Below the pieces are notes generated by a model that saw only the letters and a program-made list of their open reading frames with translations, had not been told where the DNA came from and searched no databases. A stretch of 64,000 nucleotides of DNA from Fistularia commersonii (Eukaryota; Chordata; Actinopteri; Syngnathiformes; Fistulariidae). Below are positions 11,560-22,330 of this stretch, piece by piece; positions within the stretch are counted from its first letter, which is position 1, and each line of letters begins with the position of its first letter. The stretch covers positions 11,386,501-11,450,500 of the forward strand of contig JBBMNZ010000015.1 in NCBI GenBank assembly GCA_037954325.1. Reading direction: 5' to 3'. Both the position numbers and the translations under genes were made by a program.

Positions 11560-11907
11560 CTCATTTTCACCGAGAGCCACATCAGCATAATGGTAACACA
11601 CATGTAACGGCCTTTCTTCAGCCACATTAAAGCTAGCTTTCACTGCAACACTGTTTTTGGATGCGGCTTTCGTGAACACATTCTGCTGCCATCGTAGTTT
11701 GGCTTTTAATACTTGGACAATTTGTTTTTCTGGAAGGTTCACTTTGGCATACTTAGCTCCATGTTTGGTGTCAAAATGCCCACATAGATTATACTCTTTG
11801 ACAACCGGCACTGCCTCATAACACAAAAGACATACTAGTTTTCCTCCTTGAAGCACAAACATGTAGTCACCTTCCCATCTTTTTTTGAAACAGCTTTCCA
11901 TCTGCAT
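11560..11907 (-). pseudogene. hAT transposase fragment (GTF2IRD2/SCAND3-like)
   Basis: The minus-strand frame reads FVLQGGKLVCLLCYEAVPVV, then KEYNLCGHFDTKHGAKYAK and VKASFNVAEE. The CLLC...H...H spacing is a BED-type zinc finger as in hAT transposases of the GTF2I-repeat/SCAND3 group. Only this N-terminal part is left; the DDE catalytic region is absent. It is a dead transposon gene lying in an nlgn2 intron on the same strand. Confidence 0.7.
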
Positions 11908-12031
11908 TAACTTTTCTCTTCCTGGACATTTAGGGATTATTTGTATTTCCCAATTCCACTTGTTGAAAATGGCATCAAAATAGATAGACTGCGATCTAAT
12001 GGCGAGATGGCGTCACTTCAAAGGTGACATA

Positions 12032-12360
12032 ATCAGATAAGATAAACTGTATTAATCCTCATAGGGGATATTCTTTTGTCACAGCGGCATAAGAGTTATG
12101 TCAAAAACTTAAAAAGTAAAATACAATTTAAATAGAAAGACAGACGACAGAAGATAGCAAGACATCCATGAAAAATTAGACAGCAGCAACATCAGGGATA
12201 ACAATGGACAATATAAAGGGTGAAAAAATACACAACCAGAACTAAAGGATGAGACAGATTGTGGAAGCGGCACAGATGCACCTCAGGCCATCCAGACCTC
12301 TGTTGTACAGCCCGACGGCCGTGGGCATAAAGGGGTGTGAATTCGGCATGAATTGTGGGA
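12032..12360 (-). mobile_element. LINE 3' end fragment, minus orientation
   Basis: Read on the minus strand it contains NSHPFMPTAVGLYNR, resembling the C-terminal tail of fish non-LTR reverse transcriptases, and ends in a tail similar to GGGGATNAATACAGTTTATC plus TTATC repeats. A related tail sits at 26995-27062. It interrupts the hAT element at 11547-12497. The LINE clade (Rex1/CR1/L2-like) is uncertain. Confidence 0.5.
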
Positions 12361-12540
12361 AATGTAGTTTATGGTCAATCCACATGTTTGACTTATTTAT
12401 TTTAAGACAATCAGCCCTTTTGCGACGTTCCCATGGGCCACATAAAATGATGTGGTGGGACACATTTGGCCCGCGGGCCTTTAGTTTGGCACGTGTGCTA
12501 TCGATATATTTCACATCCATCTCATTTTGTATGCATATAT

Positions 12541-12567
12541 ACTGTATATATACACACACACACAGAT

Positions 12568-12646
<79 letters not shown>

Positions 12647-12835
12647 AAGATACATGTGTCATTCTGTATATATATTTCATAATTACGTCAATCTCTGTGT
12701 ATTTATATATATATATATATTCATACAGGATAAGATGGATATCATAGATATCATTCTTAATAGGTTAATATGTGTGTATTTATGACATTCACATCATGTG
12801 GACCTTATATATTAAATGTTTTATCCATGTCCGGC

Positions 12836-12870
<35 letters not shown>
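12541..12870. repeat. TA/CA/GA simple repeats
   Basis: CA-rich and (TA)n runs at 12541-12626 grade into (GA)n at 12625-12647. Another (TA)n lies at 12707-12720 and a pure (TA)n at 12840-12869. The intervening bases are AT-rich. Confidence 0.9.
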
Positions 12871-12871
<1 letters not shown>

Positions 12872-13378
12872 TTTTTGGCCCCCGTGTTGCTACTGTGACA
12901 CATATATATGTATTTATATAAGGTGTGGATTTGCTTTGCACGTTGTTAACATCCAGGCTCCACTAAAAGTCCGAGTGCATTGTGGAAATGTCTGACTGGA
13001 GAACGGAGCTGCTCTGTTTCCATGGAGAGACTCCCGACATCTGCGATGCGTTCAGGGACGGGCGGCTCGTGATGCAACAGGTTTCTCCATTTGCACCCAC
13101 GGCGACGACGCGAAGCTGCCCTCTGGGTTAAAAAAACAAACAAAAACAAACCAAAAAAAAAAAAAAAAGAAAACCCGTCCACCTGCGGCTGCTTACTGCC
13201 GTCTATTAAAAACAAATATAATAAAAAAATATCTCTTCTCACCCCCTGCTTCTGGACTGTGATGGTACCTTCCAGAGCCCCCCCCCCTTCTTCCTGAATG
13301 GTGCAGCCCGTTCTGATGCCCTCTCTGTTATTGGTGTCTTTGTGCCCATCAGTGTGTTGCTATGGTTTGCTCTGTCAG

Positions 13379-13380
<2 letters not shown>

Positions 13381-13441
<61 letters not shown>
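13381..13441 (+). repeat. (TG)n microsatellite
   Basis: About 30 uninterrupted TG units. A second run of about 17 units lies at 13849-13882. Confidence 0.95.
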
Positions 13442-13442
<1 letters not shown>

Positions 13443-13844
13443 GGCGCGCGCACCCCCTCCCTCCCCCCCTGGCGTCTGTGGTACGGTCTGAAGCGCGGAT
13501 GGGGGCCGAGGTTGGCGCGGCCCAGTTAGCCTGCGTGTCTGCTCAGGCCCTGTGGATAATTGGTATGAAAGGCAGACCGAGTGGAAACATAAATAACAGC
13601 CACAGCATCTGTTTACCCTGATGAGCTAAAGCACTCAGAGATGGGGGGATGGAGGGATGAGAAGGAGAGATAAAAGGGTGTAGGATAGAACTGAGGGGAG
13701 GATGAAAATAGGGCAGAGGAGGAGGAGGAGGAAGGGGGGGTTCATGACGAAAAAGCACACGGGTGGAGGAGAAAACGCAGGATGTCACAAACGAGTCACG
13801 GAGGAGAGCTAATGAACTTACACGGGAGCCGCACCGCGTTCACA

Positions 13845-13883
<39 letters not shown>

Positions 13884-13889
13884 ACACGA

Positions 13890-14390
13890 GCGCGGGCACG
13901 AGCACCGGGGACACACGGCTCTTGCATAGGCAGCTGCGATGCCGAGTCGCCATGGAAACTGCTTCCTCGCTAATAGAACTGCACCAGCCATTCCATCGCA
14001 CCGGCTCGCCCGAAAATGCCTGTTGCCTTGGTAACGGATTCCGCTCACGTCGCGCTCCGCCCGCCCGCCCGGGCGCCGCCACCTGAAATCTCAGGTTTGC
14101 GCGATGGCGACGGCAAGGCCCGCGTCACTCGGCGAGGACTCGTGTCCGGCGGCGTCCGCGAGGCGTCGGCTGATGTTTGTGTGACAGGAAAATAAAAAAA
14201 AAAAAACGTAAAGCTGCTGCTTCCCTCCTCTTCCTCTTCCTCTTCTTCCTCCGGCTGATTTCCCGGCGGACGTGTCAACAAATTCAATTATCCCGCCGTT
14301 AGCGGGAGGCTGAGGAGGAGCGGCGTCCTCGTCGTCATCTTCGTCGCCCCGGTCGATGCGGCGGTCGTCAGCGCGAGTCATCATCGCCTT
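13890..14390. other. CpG-rich segment next to the GAT repeat
   Basis: The stretch has many CpG dinucleotides, for example CCCGCCCGCCCGGGCGCCGC near 14058-14082 and several CGGCG words up to 14370. It may be an intragenic CpG island or simply GC-rich sequence. I see no clear first exon or TATA box. Confidence 0.35.
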
Positions 14391-14399
14391 CGTCGGCGT

Positions 14400-15630
14400 C
14401 AGCGTCTCCATCGTCCGCTTCGCCCTCATCATCATCTGCATCATCTTCATTACCATCGTCGTCAGCTTCATCAACAAGATCAGGTTCTCCTTCACCCTCT
14501 GTATCTCCATCATCTTCATCAACGTGATCATCTGCATCACCCTCATCATCATCATCATCTTCACCCAGATCATGCTTTTCAATCACCCTTGGTATCTCCA
14601 TCATCTCAATCATCCTGATCATCTTCTTCATCGATCTGATCATGTTCTTCATCACCCTCATCATCATCATCATCTCCATCATCCTCATCATCTTCATCAC
14701 CCAGCTCACGTTCTTCTTCACCAACGGTATCTCCATCGTCTTCATCAACACAATCATCATCTCCATCATCCCCATTCTCATCACCCCACTCATGTTCTTC
14801 TTCACCCTCATCATCATCATTATCATCATCTTCACCCAGATCGGGTTCTTCAATCACCTTTGGTATCTCCATCATCTCAATCATCCTGATCATCTTCATC
14901 GATCTGATCATGTTCTTCATCACCCTCATCATCATCATCTTCTCCATCATCCTCATCATCTTCAACAACAAGATCACGTTCTCCTTCACCCTCTGTATCT
15001 CCATCATCTTCATCAACATGATCATCTGCATCACCCTCATCATCATCATCTTCATCACCCAGACCACGTTCTTCTTCACCAACAGTATCTCCATCGTCTT
15101 CATCAACACAATCATCTCCATCATCATCTCCATCATCCCCATTCTCATCACCCCTCTTATGTTCTTCTTCACCCTCAGTATCTCCATCACCCTCATCATC
15201 ATCATCATCATCATCATCTTCACCCAGATCATGTTCTTCAATCACCCTTGGTATCTCCATCATCTCCATCATCCTGATCATCTTCATCAATCTGATCATG
15301 TTCTTCATCACCCTCATCATCATCATCTCCATAATCCTCATCTTCTTCATAACCCAGCTCACGTTCTTCTTCACCAACGGTATCTCCATCGTCTTCATCA
15401 ACACAATCATCTCCATCATCCTCATTCTCATCACCTTCATCACCCCGCTCACGTTCTTCTTCACCCTCAGTATCTCCATCACCTTCATCATCATCATCTT
15501 CACCCAGATCAGGTTCTTCCATCACCCTTGGTATCTCCATCATCTCAATCATCCTGATCATCATCTTCATCGATCTGATCGCGTTCTTTATCACCCTCAT
15601 CATCATCATCTCCACCATGAACGCCTCCTC
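14400..15630. repeat. ATC/GAT higher-order minisatellite
   Basis: A trinucleotide ATC background is organised into larger modules marked by TTCTTCACCNNNGGTATCTC (near 14470, 14577, 14710, 14849, 14980, 15070, 15165, 15235, 15365, 15460 and 15515). A longer module starting TTCACCCAGATC recurs near 14562, 14831, 15219 and 15499, so the higher-order spacing is about 270-390 bp. Lack of stop codons in ATC/GAT sequence leaves several frames open on both strands: Asp/Glu-rich or Met-rich on minus, hydrophobic or His-rich on plus. Confidence 0.9.
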
Positions 15631-16552
15631 CTCCTCCTCTAGTTTTGTTTTAATTGTATAATTTTTCCTTTTTAGAGATAAAACTACATTTTTATTGTTG
15701 TTCATTTGTTTTAATTATTCATTACTTTAGCGCGCCGAATCCGATCAGCCTGCCGACGATGCGTTCAAGGACCTTTCATGACAAAAACATTGGTTTCTGT
15801 CATCCGTCCTTGGGGCAAAAAAAATAAAATTAAATTAAATATTGACTTGTTCCACCGAGTATAATTAAATTTGGTGCATGCTCACAATAGTTACAAAAAA
15901 AATTTTTTTTAAGTAAAACGATAAAATTCTACAAAATAACCAGTTGGCATTTGGCATGAGGAAAAAAATATGGGTTTGATAAAAAAAAAATATAGATGAG
16001 AAAAATATTAACATGGAAGGTATTTTTTGTGTTCTGTCCTGGAGATGAAAGTAAGATTACGTAACAAAAATAAAATAAAAACTTAAAATATAAAACTTGA
16101 AATGAATTAAAATTTAAAAAATATGAAATGAGATCTAAGAAAAACAATATTTTTCCAATTTTATACATATTTTTATATACAGAATTGACTGATTTGGTCG
16201 TTTTGAAACTATAACATTATAAGCTATGAAGATGCTAAAGATGGAGGTGGTTGCTTGAAGCATCAGCCTCCCATCTCCTCTTCCTTCTCCACCTTCACCT
16301 CCACCTCCACCCTTCTTCTGCAGGATCTCACTTATACCGCCCACTCCAGTTCCTCTTTCTCCTCCATCCTGTTCGTCCTAAACCCTCAAGGACCTCCACG
16401 GCTCCTCTCCCCCATCACCTTGCTCCTCTCTAGGTCCTCCTCACCACCACACCCTTCCTCACACTGAGGAGATCTAGTCGTCTGATTGGCTGCATCTGTC
16501 TCTTTACAAAACATGGCAATTAGAGACACAGGGAGGAGAGGGTTCACTATTA

Positions 16553-16616
16553 AACACACACACACACACACACACACACCCGTGCATGTGCAAATCTACG
16601 CCTAACTGCATTTGCC

Positions 16617-16667
<51 letters not shown>

Positions 16668-16668
16668 T
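16553..16668. repeat. (CA)n and (TG)n microsatellite pair
   Basis: (CA)n at 16553-16579 and (TG)n at 16621-16667 are 40 bases apart and of opposite polarity, so a transcript could fold them into a hairpin. Confidence 0.9.
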
Positions 16669-16814
16669 CACGTGCTGGGGAGCAGATGCAGCGTCCACAG
16701 ATCCACTAGAGAGAAGGAGCAGCTTCGTTAACGTTTCTGTTTGAAGTTTCCGGCTCTTTCTTTCTCCCCTCCGTCAGAAATGGCCGCCACTCTCTCGCCG
16801 CCGCTTCTCAAACG

Positions 16815-17530
16815 GCATCGACCTCTTCCACTCACTTCCTGTTTGCTTCCCACTTCTTGTTTGTTTTCCCACTGACATCCATTTTGTTTCCCACTGACAT
16901 CCTGTTTGCATTTCAGTAACTTCCTGCTCGTCTTTCCGTGACTTCCTGTTTGAACTCCGGTGACTTCCTGTTTGCATTCCGTTGACTTCCTGCTCAACTT
17001 CCAGTGACTTCCTGTTTGTTTTCCAGCCACTTCCTGTGCCTTATCCAGTGACTTCCTGTTTGCTTTCTAGCGACTTCCTGTTTGTTTTCCAGCCACTTCC
17101 TGCTCCTTTTTCCAGTGACTTCCTGGTTGCATTTTAGTGACTTTCCACTCGGCTTTCAGTGACTTCCTGTTTGAACTCCAGTGACTTCCTGTTTGCTTTC
17201 CAGCCACTTCCTGCTTCATGTTCGAATGACTTCCTGGCCTTTTTCTGGTGAATACCTGTTCTTTATCCAATGACTTCCTGGTTTTCTTCAGGTAACTTCC
17301 AGCTTGTATTCCTACGACTTCCTATTCGTCTTCCGGTGACTTCCTGCTTGTCCTCTAGCAACTTTTTGTTTGCCTTCAAGTGACTTCCTGCTCACTTCAA
17401 GGTCTACTTCTTTGTGTCCCAATGACTTCCTGTTTGTCTTCCAGCAACTTCCTGCCCATTTTTTAGTGATTTCCTGCTTGTCTTCAGGAAATTTCCTGCT
17501 ACTTTCAAAATACTTCTGTACTTCCTGCAT
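16815..17530. repeat. minisatellite, unit about 22-24 bp, roughly 30 copies
   Basis: The plus-strand unit is close to GTGACTTCCTGTTTG followed by CTTTCCA. On the nlgn2 sense strand each unit gives GGAAGTCACTGGAAA-like sequence. Copies vary by substitutions and short indels. The array ends about 70 bases from the cassette exon donor. Lys/Gln/Ser-rich frames on the minus strand (16728-17530) are translations of the repeat. Confidence 0.9.
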
Positions 17531-17558
17531 CTAACATGAGCGTGTCCAGTCCAGGAGA

Positions 17559-17586
17559 AAACAACAACAACAACAACAACAACAAC
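17559..17586 (-). repeat. (GTT)n run beside the cassette donor
   Basis: About nine GTT units on the nlgn2 sense strand begin 15 bases after the donor at 17601. A U-rich tract this close to a donor can influence donor use in vertebrates; here that is inference. Confidence 0.8.
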
Positions 17587-17601
17587 GTGGAATCCACCTA
17601 C

Positions 17602-17655
17602 CTTCATCCCTTGGCCGGTTCATTGTAGATTCATCATTCTTTTTTGTGAGTGGAC
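17602..17655 (-). CDS. nlgn2: neuroligin-2 cassette exon, splice site A
   Basis: This 54-bp exon is too short to show as a long reading frame but has a pyrimidine tract ending CTCCATCTCAG, a GTAGGT donor and phase 1 at both ends. It encodes PLTKKNDESTMNRPRDE between the split Gly154 and Asp172 codons. It matches the PLTKK-starting insert at alternative splice site A of neuroligins; the human NLGN2 insert is one residue shorter as I recall it. Because 54 is a multiple of three, inclusion or skipping leaves the frame intact (GPLTKK...DED-IRD or ED-DIRD). In the family this insert lies on the cholinesterase-like domain surface and is reported to tune partner choice. It is the only site-A exon I found between 9911 and 25988. 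Confidence 0.92.
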
Positions 17656-19507
17656 CTGAGATGGAGAAAAGGAGGGGGGGGACAGACAAATTTAAAAATA
17701 AGATTACATTTGTGAATAAATAGAGAAATCACTGAACATATTAAATGTTACGCAGCAGAAAATAACATTATGAATGACCCCCCCCCAACGTCACCCAAAA
17801 CGGACCAACCGATGTTCCCACACTGCCTGCATGTTTTCAGAAATACGTCGATATATACTTTTTTTGGATAGGGACCGACTGGAAGGTGCCCAGTGATTTG
17901 AGGGGATGCTGCTGTCTGGTTCCCATGGTAACACAGCAGCTCTCAACAGGAGGCGACATCAGGGGGGATCGTCTTCGTCCGAAATCATCAAGAAATAAAG
18001 ATGGCGCGCAGGTGGGTTAGCTCGTCTGAAACCAGGGGCTAACAGTAGAAAGCATCCGCTCCTGGAAACCAGCAAAAAACACCTTGGACTTCCTGTTCGG
18101 GCCAAACAGCATTGACCTCATTGCGATCTCGCCATACAGCTTCCTACGGACCGGCATGGATTGTTTCTTCCTGGCTAGCTATCTAGCCAGCTAGCTGTCC
18201 TCACCAGTAGACTTCACCTTGGCTGATCCAAGCCAACTCTCTGCTCTGTCATTAGCCATTAGCACGTTAGCATCAAGTGGCACCATCCTGATGACGGCAC
18301 CTCCCGGAACGTACCTTCAGTCATTGCGCCGTCTTGCAACCAGCGGGTTAAGCAACTATGTTGGAGGTATCTAGCACGACAGCTCTACCGCTACTACTTC
18401 CTGTTCTACTTCCTTATTTGTAAGTAGAACACATTTTCAGGTGTTTCCCTCATCAACTGACGTGCCTGCATTATGGGTCAAGTCGACATTTTGGACGCAT
18501 ATCGCTCTCCGGTCTGCTGTAATGCCAGTTCACACCGGCAAACTGACGCTAGCTAGCTAGCCTCACTAGTAAACAGCAAAGGAGGGCAGCGGGAATGAGT
18601 TAGCGCTAACGTGTAATATTGAGTCCGTCTTCATTTTACTTCCTGCCCTTTTGGAGGCGGTCAAGTCATTGCGGAATGAACCGTCTTGACAATTGGGGTG
18701 TAAACCTCCCCTGAGGTCCCGAGGGCAGGGTGAATAAAAAATTAACCAATGAATGACATCGGACATGTTTTGCATTGTGTTCTGATTAAAATGACAATCT
18801 TGTTTTTTTTTTTTTTTCCCCGCCCCTGTCAACCATTAAAACATTTCACTCGCGGCTCTTCCTCGCCGGCCACTCGGACGCCCCGGCGCCAGAGCGCATC
18901 ACGGCCAGCGTCGGGCCTCCACACATCTGTCCGGATGCTCCAACTCCAAACAACATGGCCGTCTGAGGAGCCTCCCGGATGTGAGAAGTTAATCTTTTCC
19001 GTTAATGGAAAAATAAGAGATCGATGCCGAATGGATTTCCTGTATCCCGCCGCCGCCCCACGTGCAGCCGATCCAGAGGGAGCGGCTCAGCCGGGTCGAG
19101 ACAGGTAGGCAGGCCGGTAATGGATAAAGAGGCGCATTAGCCCGCCGCCGTGTCAGCACTTACTGGCCGCTCCTCTGACGGCCACACCTCCACCCACTAA
19201 TGGAGGCCACTTTCATTTCATTTCTCCTAATGCCTCATAAAGAGATGGGCCGAGGCGGGGATCGGATTTCCCTGAACAACAGTCGGAATGTGCTAAAGAA
19301 AAATCATCAGATTGTTCGGAACAACCGTCTGGAGCTCGGAGGCGTGAAGGGGTCAGGGGTCGCAGGCCAGCAAGAAGGCTCTATGTATGGACATGAGATT
19401 GACAGCTGACATATCCAGGTTAAACCCCGCCTCCCAACCCAATACCGGCTGGCATCGGCTTCGTCCCCAACACAAGATAAGCAGTAAGCTCAGGGAATAT
19501 TTAAATT

Positions 19508-19990
19508 ATCGTAAATTACGGCATATAAGCTGCTACTTCTTTCCCATGCCTTGAAAACTGCGGCTTTCACAAAAATGCGGCTAATTAATGGATTTTTATC
19601 GGGTAGTTAAGCTAGCTTCCTTCCGCCAACACCGTCAGAGTGGACAAATTAAACTGTTTTGGCAAACCCATTCGCATTTACGATAACTCTTCAGATCGGC
19701 CAATTTGCGCAGAAATTCATTTAATGCTACTTTCAAGTTGAAAGCGATCAGTCTGGCTGTCGCAGAAGGAAATAGAGCTGCTGCACATAAGTTCGGTATC
19801 TGTTCTGAAAAAAAACATTTGCATTATGTACTGGTAGTTGTAGAGGTTATGTACACTTATTTAATTAAAAGTTTTCAAAAAAATCTTTCCTGTAACTGGG
19901 TTAATATTTCATGTTTCAGCCTTTAGACAATTGCAGCTTACTTATGCACATTTCTTTTAAAAAGTAGTAGGTGCGGCCTATATAAAGGTC
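19508..19990 (+). mobile_element. pogo-like element with transposase fragment
   Basis: It begins AATTACGGCATATAAGCTGC and ends GGTGCGGCCTATAT, matching the GGACTATAAGCCGC termini of a common fish pogo-type family. An internal frame (19705-19800) gives NATFKLKAISLAVAEGNRAA followed by AHKFGI, the N-terminal helix-turn-helix of the transposase. The frame breaks at once and most of the gene is deleted. Confidence 0.7.
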
Positions 19991-20139
19991 TTCAGAAAGG
20001 TCTTCTAGAATTAACGTTAAATTAGTCTTTCGTTAGCGCTGAACGTCATAAATCTTACTTCATCTTTTAGAATATTTCTTTTTTGTATTTTCATACTATT
20101 TCATTTTATGTCACATTTTTGTGGATAAGACCCTTTAAG

Positions 20140-20627
20140 CATGGCTTGTCTAAAGTCCGGCCCGTGGGCCAAATGCAGCCCATGTTCAAATTTAAACTCG
20201 CCCGCAGCCTCTGTCATAAAATCAATAAAATCTAACTCGGTCCAGCGGTCTGTTTTTCTATTTTGAATTTTTGATCTGAGTCTAAAATCAAAATGATGAC
20301 AGACACTGCATTTCTCCTTTTTGAAAAGGAGTCATGCAAGGATTCATCTGGCCCTCAATGTTTTGTACTTTTGAATAAAATCACTACTAGTGTTATTTTC
20401 CTCTTCACATGTTTTGAAGTTCATACTGAGCATTTCATAGTGTTTCAAATGAACCTAGATATATATAATCTTTTTCAAGACAGATTTTTCCCTCATTTGT
20501 GTTGTGTCAAGGCATGAAAAGTATGCCATTTGCAATAAAAAATGTCATGAAATAGTTCATTTGCATTTAATGTTAATGGTTCAAATAATATCAGGCTGAA
20601 TCTTTGCAAAAAGTTTGGACACCCCTG
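20140..20627. mobile_element. non-autonomous hAT-like element
   Basis: The left end has TGTCTAAAGTCCGGCCCGTG and the right end reads, reversed, CAGGGGTGTCCAAACTTTTT. Flanks CTTTAAGC and CATTAAGC match at 7 of 8 bases. AATAAA-like words are common inside but no transposase frame is left. Confidence 0.6.
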
Positions 20628-21652
20628 CATTAAGCTCTTGGACGATTTCCAATCGTCTCTTTTTTGAAACCGCAGACGGCATTTTCCTGGAATCGACGAC
20701 CAGAAAAGTCGAGTTTTCCAATAGAATTAAAAAAAAAAAACCCGGATTAATGAGGCCCCAAAAAAGTGAACCCTAAGTAAGACTCAATTTCCGTTTCCAG
20801 GCAAGTTGGTCGGTTGTTACAAGACAGAACGGCATCTGATTGGTTCTCGTCATGGAGGCTCACAGGGATCTCACGCTTCTTCATTCATTCATTCGAGTTT
20901 CTAATCGCATTTTGGGGGGGCGGGGGGGGTTCCACCTGTCAATCACAAGGTCACACACAGCAACATCCAAACATCATTTGCACCCACGAATGTTTCTGGA
21001 CTTTTGGAGGACGGCGAAGAACGTTCGGAGAACCCAGGCAGGTTTTCCGTTCACCTCCGCCCAGAAGTAGAACGCACGGGTTTTGATCCCTCGCTCTCGG
21101 GGGGGGGGGAAGGGGGCGACGTGTCTCCTGACGATGTTTGTTGCCATGGTTACCCGAAATGTGACTAAAAGTCACTGGGGATTGGATTCGGGTATGCGGA
21201 GCTGTAGCCACCGAGATCCGCTCCCCGTTCATCCCTATGGACTTTTTTTTTCTTTTTTCGGTTATTTTTGTTGCCACGGTAACGCAAAACCTATCCCGGG
21301 AAAGTCAGCCATATTGAAGTATTGTACGCAATAGATGCTCAAGGGGATATCAGAGGGAGCGATGTGCAGGTTTTCGGAACGCCACGCAGCATGAAGTGTC
21401 CGTCAGCAAAGGACGCCATGCACGCCGTGATGTAATTGGCCAGCGCTTGGAGGATTGGGGGCGGTCCCAGCGCTGTTCCACCTAACGCGGTTCCGTCCCT
21501 GGGCTCGCTCCAGCGGGCCGGCGGCCGGCGAGCAAGCTGCCTGCCGTCCCTCTCCATTTCCCCGCCGCGGTAAACGGGACGGAGCTGCAGTATGTCATGT
21601 CCGCCGCCGCCCGCCCGCTTGACGAGGTGTCAGACATGCAACCCCCCCACTC

Positions 21653-21683
<31 letters not shown>

Positions 21684-22189
21684 ACACACCTCGCCACCGC
21701 CGCCTTCCTTCTCATCCTCCAGCACCATCTACGCCTCCACCACCGCCGCGCCTCCTGAAATATGGTTTTTAATAAAGAGCAGACACAGTAAATGGCTGCT
21801 CCAGTGGTAATAAAAATGAAGGATCTCAGGGCCTCTGGTTGAGGTGAAGAAACGCAGGCCGGCGGAACTTCAACCGTGAAGAGCGACTGTTTTTATTCAC
21901 AGGAGGGGCTATTTTTTTGTTTTGGAAGTACAAGTGCAGTGGAGCTCGCGGAGGTGATTCTGGAGCAGGAAGCAGATACTGCAAGTGTGAAATCTTGGTG
22001 TAGGGAAGTACAAAACCCGGCCAAGTATGGCAGGGATTCAAACGTGCCTGGCCGCTAGCCGGTTAGCGACAGTCAAATTAAGGCATCACTGTCATACATG
22101 GACTTAATTAGCAGCCATACTAGTCAGTCAAGTCCAAACACAGAGACATACAACATTTGCCCCCTGGGCTATTTAGGGTCTGCCTTGAA

Positions 22190-22330
22190 CTTCCTGTATG
22201 TGGACTGTGTTGAGGAACCTGGAGAACCCCGAGGAACCACACAGACACGGTGATAACATGGACACTCCACTCACAAAGACCTTCTGTGGGAATCCAACCA
22301 GGGACCTTCTCGCTTCTGTTACAGAAACGT
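22190..22330. repeat. retroelement-like fragment
   Basis: GGAACCACACAGACACGGTG, ATAACATGGACACTCCACTC and AACCAGGGACCTTCT together resemble a conserved stretch of interspersed fish retroelements. The family is unknown. Confidence 0.4.

Larger units (their letters stand above)
11547..12497 (-). mobile_element. hAT element with transposase N-terminal remnant
   Basis: The left terminus is GGGGGTGTCAAACTCATT; the right terminus reads, reversed, CACACGTGCCAAACTAAAGG. Flanks GTATAGAT and CTATCGAT share 6 of 8 bases, so the target duplication has decayed. The minus strand carries an N-terminal transposase fragment (11560-11907), and a retroelement tail is inserted at about 12032-12360. Confidence 0.65.
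9911..17601 (-). other. nlgn2: nlgn2 intron, 7.7 kb, repeat-rich
   Basis: It runs from the donor GTAGGTGG at 17601 to the acceptor ending at 9911. From its 5' end it holds an (AAC/GTT)n run, a TTCCTG-type minisatellite (16815-17530), CA/TG runs, AT-rich unique sequence (15640-16250), the ATC/GAT higher-order repeat (14400-15630), a CpG-rich stretch (13890-14390), TG and TA runs, and a tight block of DNA transposons (10179-12497). No additional neuroligin exon was found. Confidence 0.85.

Noticed and set aside
14091..15705. Asp/Glu-rich and Met-rich minus-strand frames of 155-211 codons, and hydrophobic plus-strand frames
   Set aside because: ATC/GAT simple repeat lacks stop codons in several frames at once; the acidic register is stopped by TGA in each super-unit.
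16728..17530. Minus-strand frames with repeated KQEVTGSH-like peptides
   Set aside because: They follow the minisatellite unit and have no splice-bounded start or conserved domain.
16815..17530. CRISPR-like regular spacing of about 23 bp
   Set aside because: Units are contiguous without unique spacers, vary in sequence, and the genome is vertebrate.
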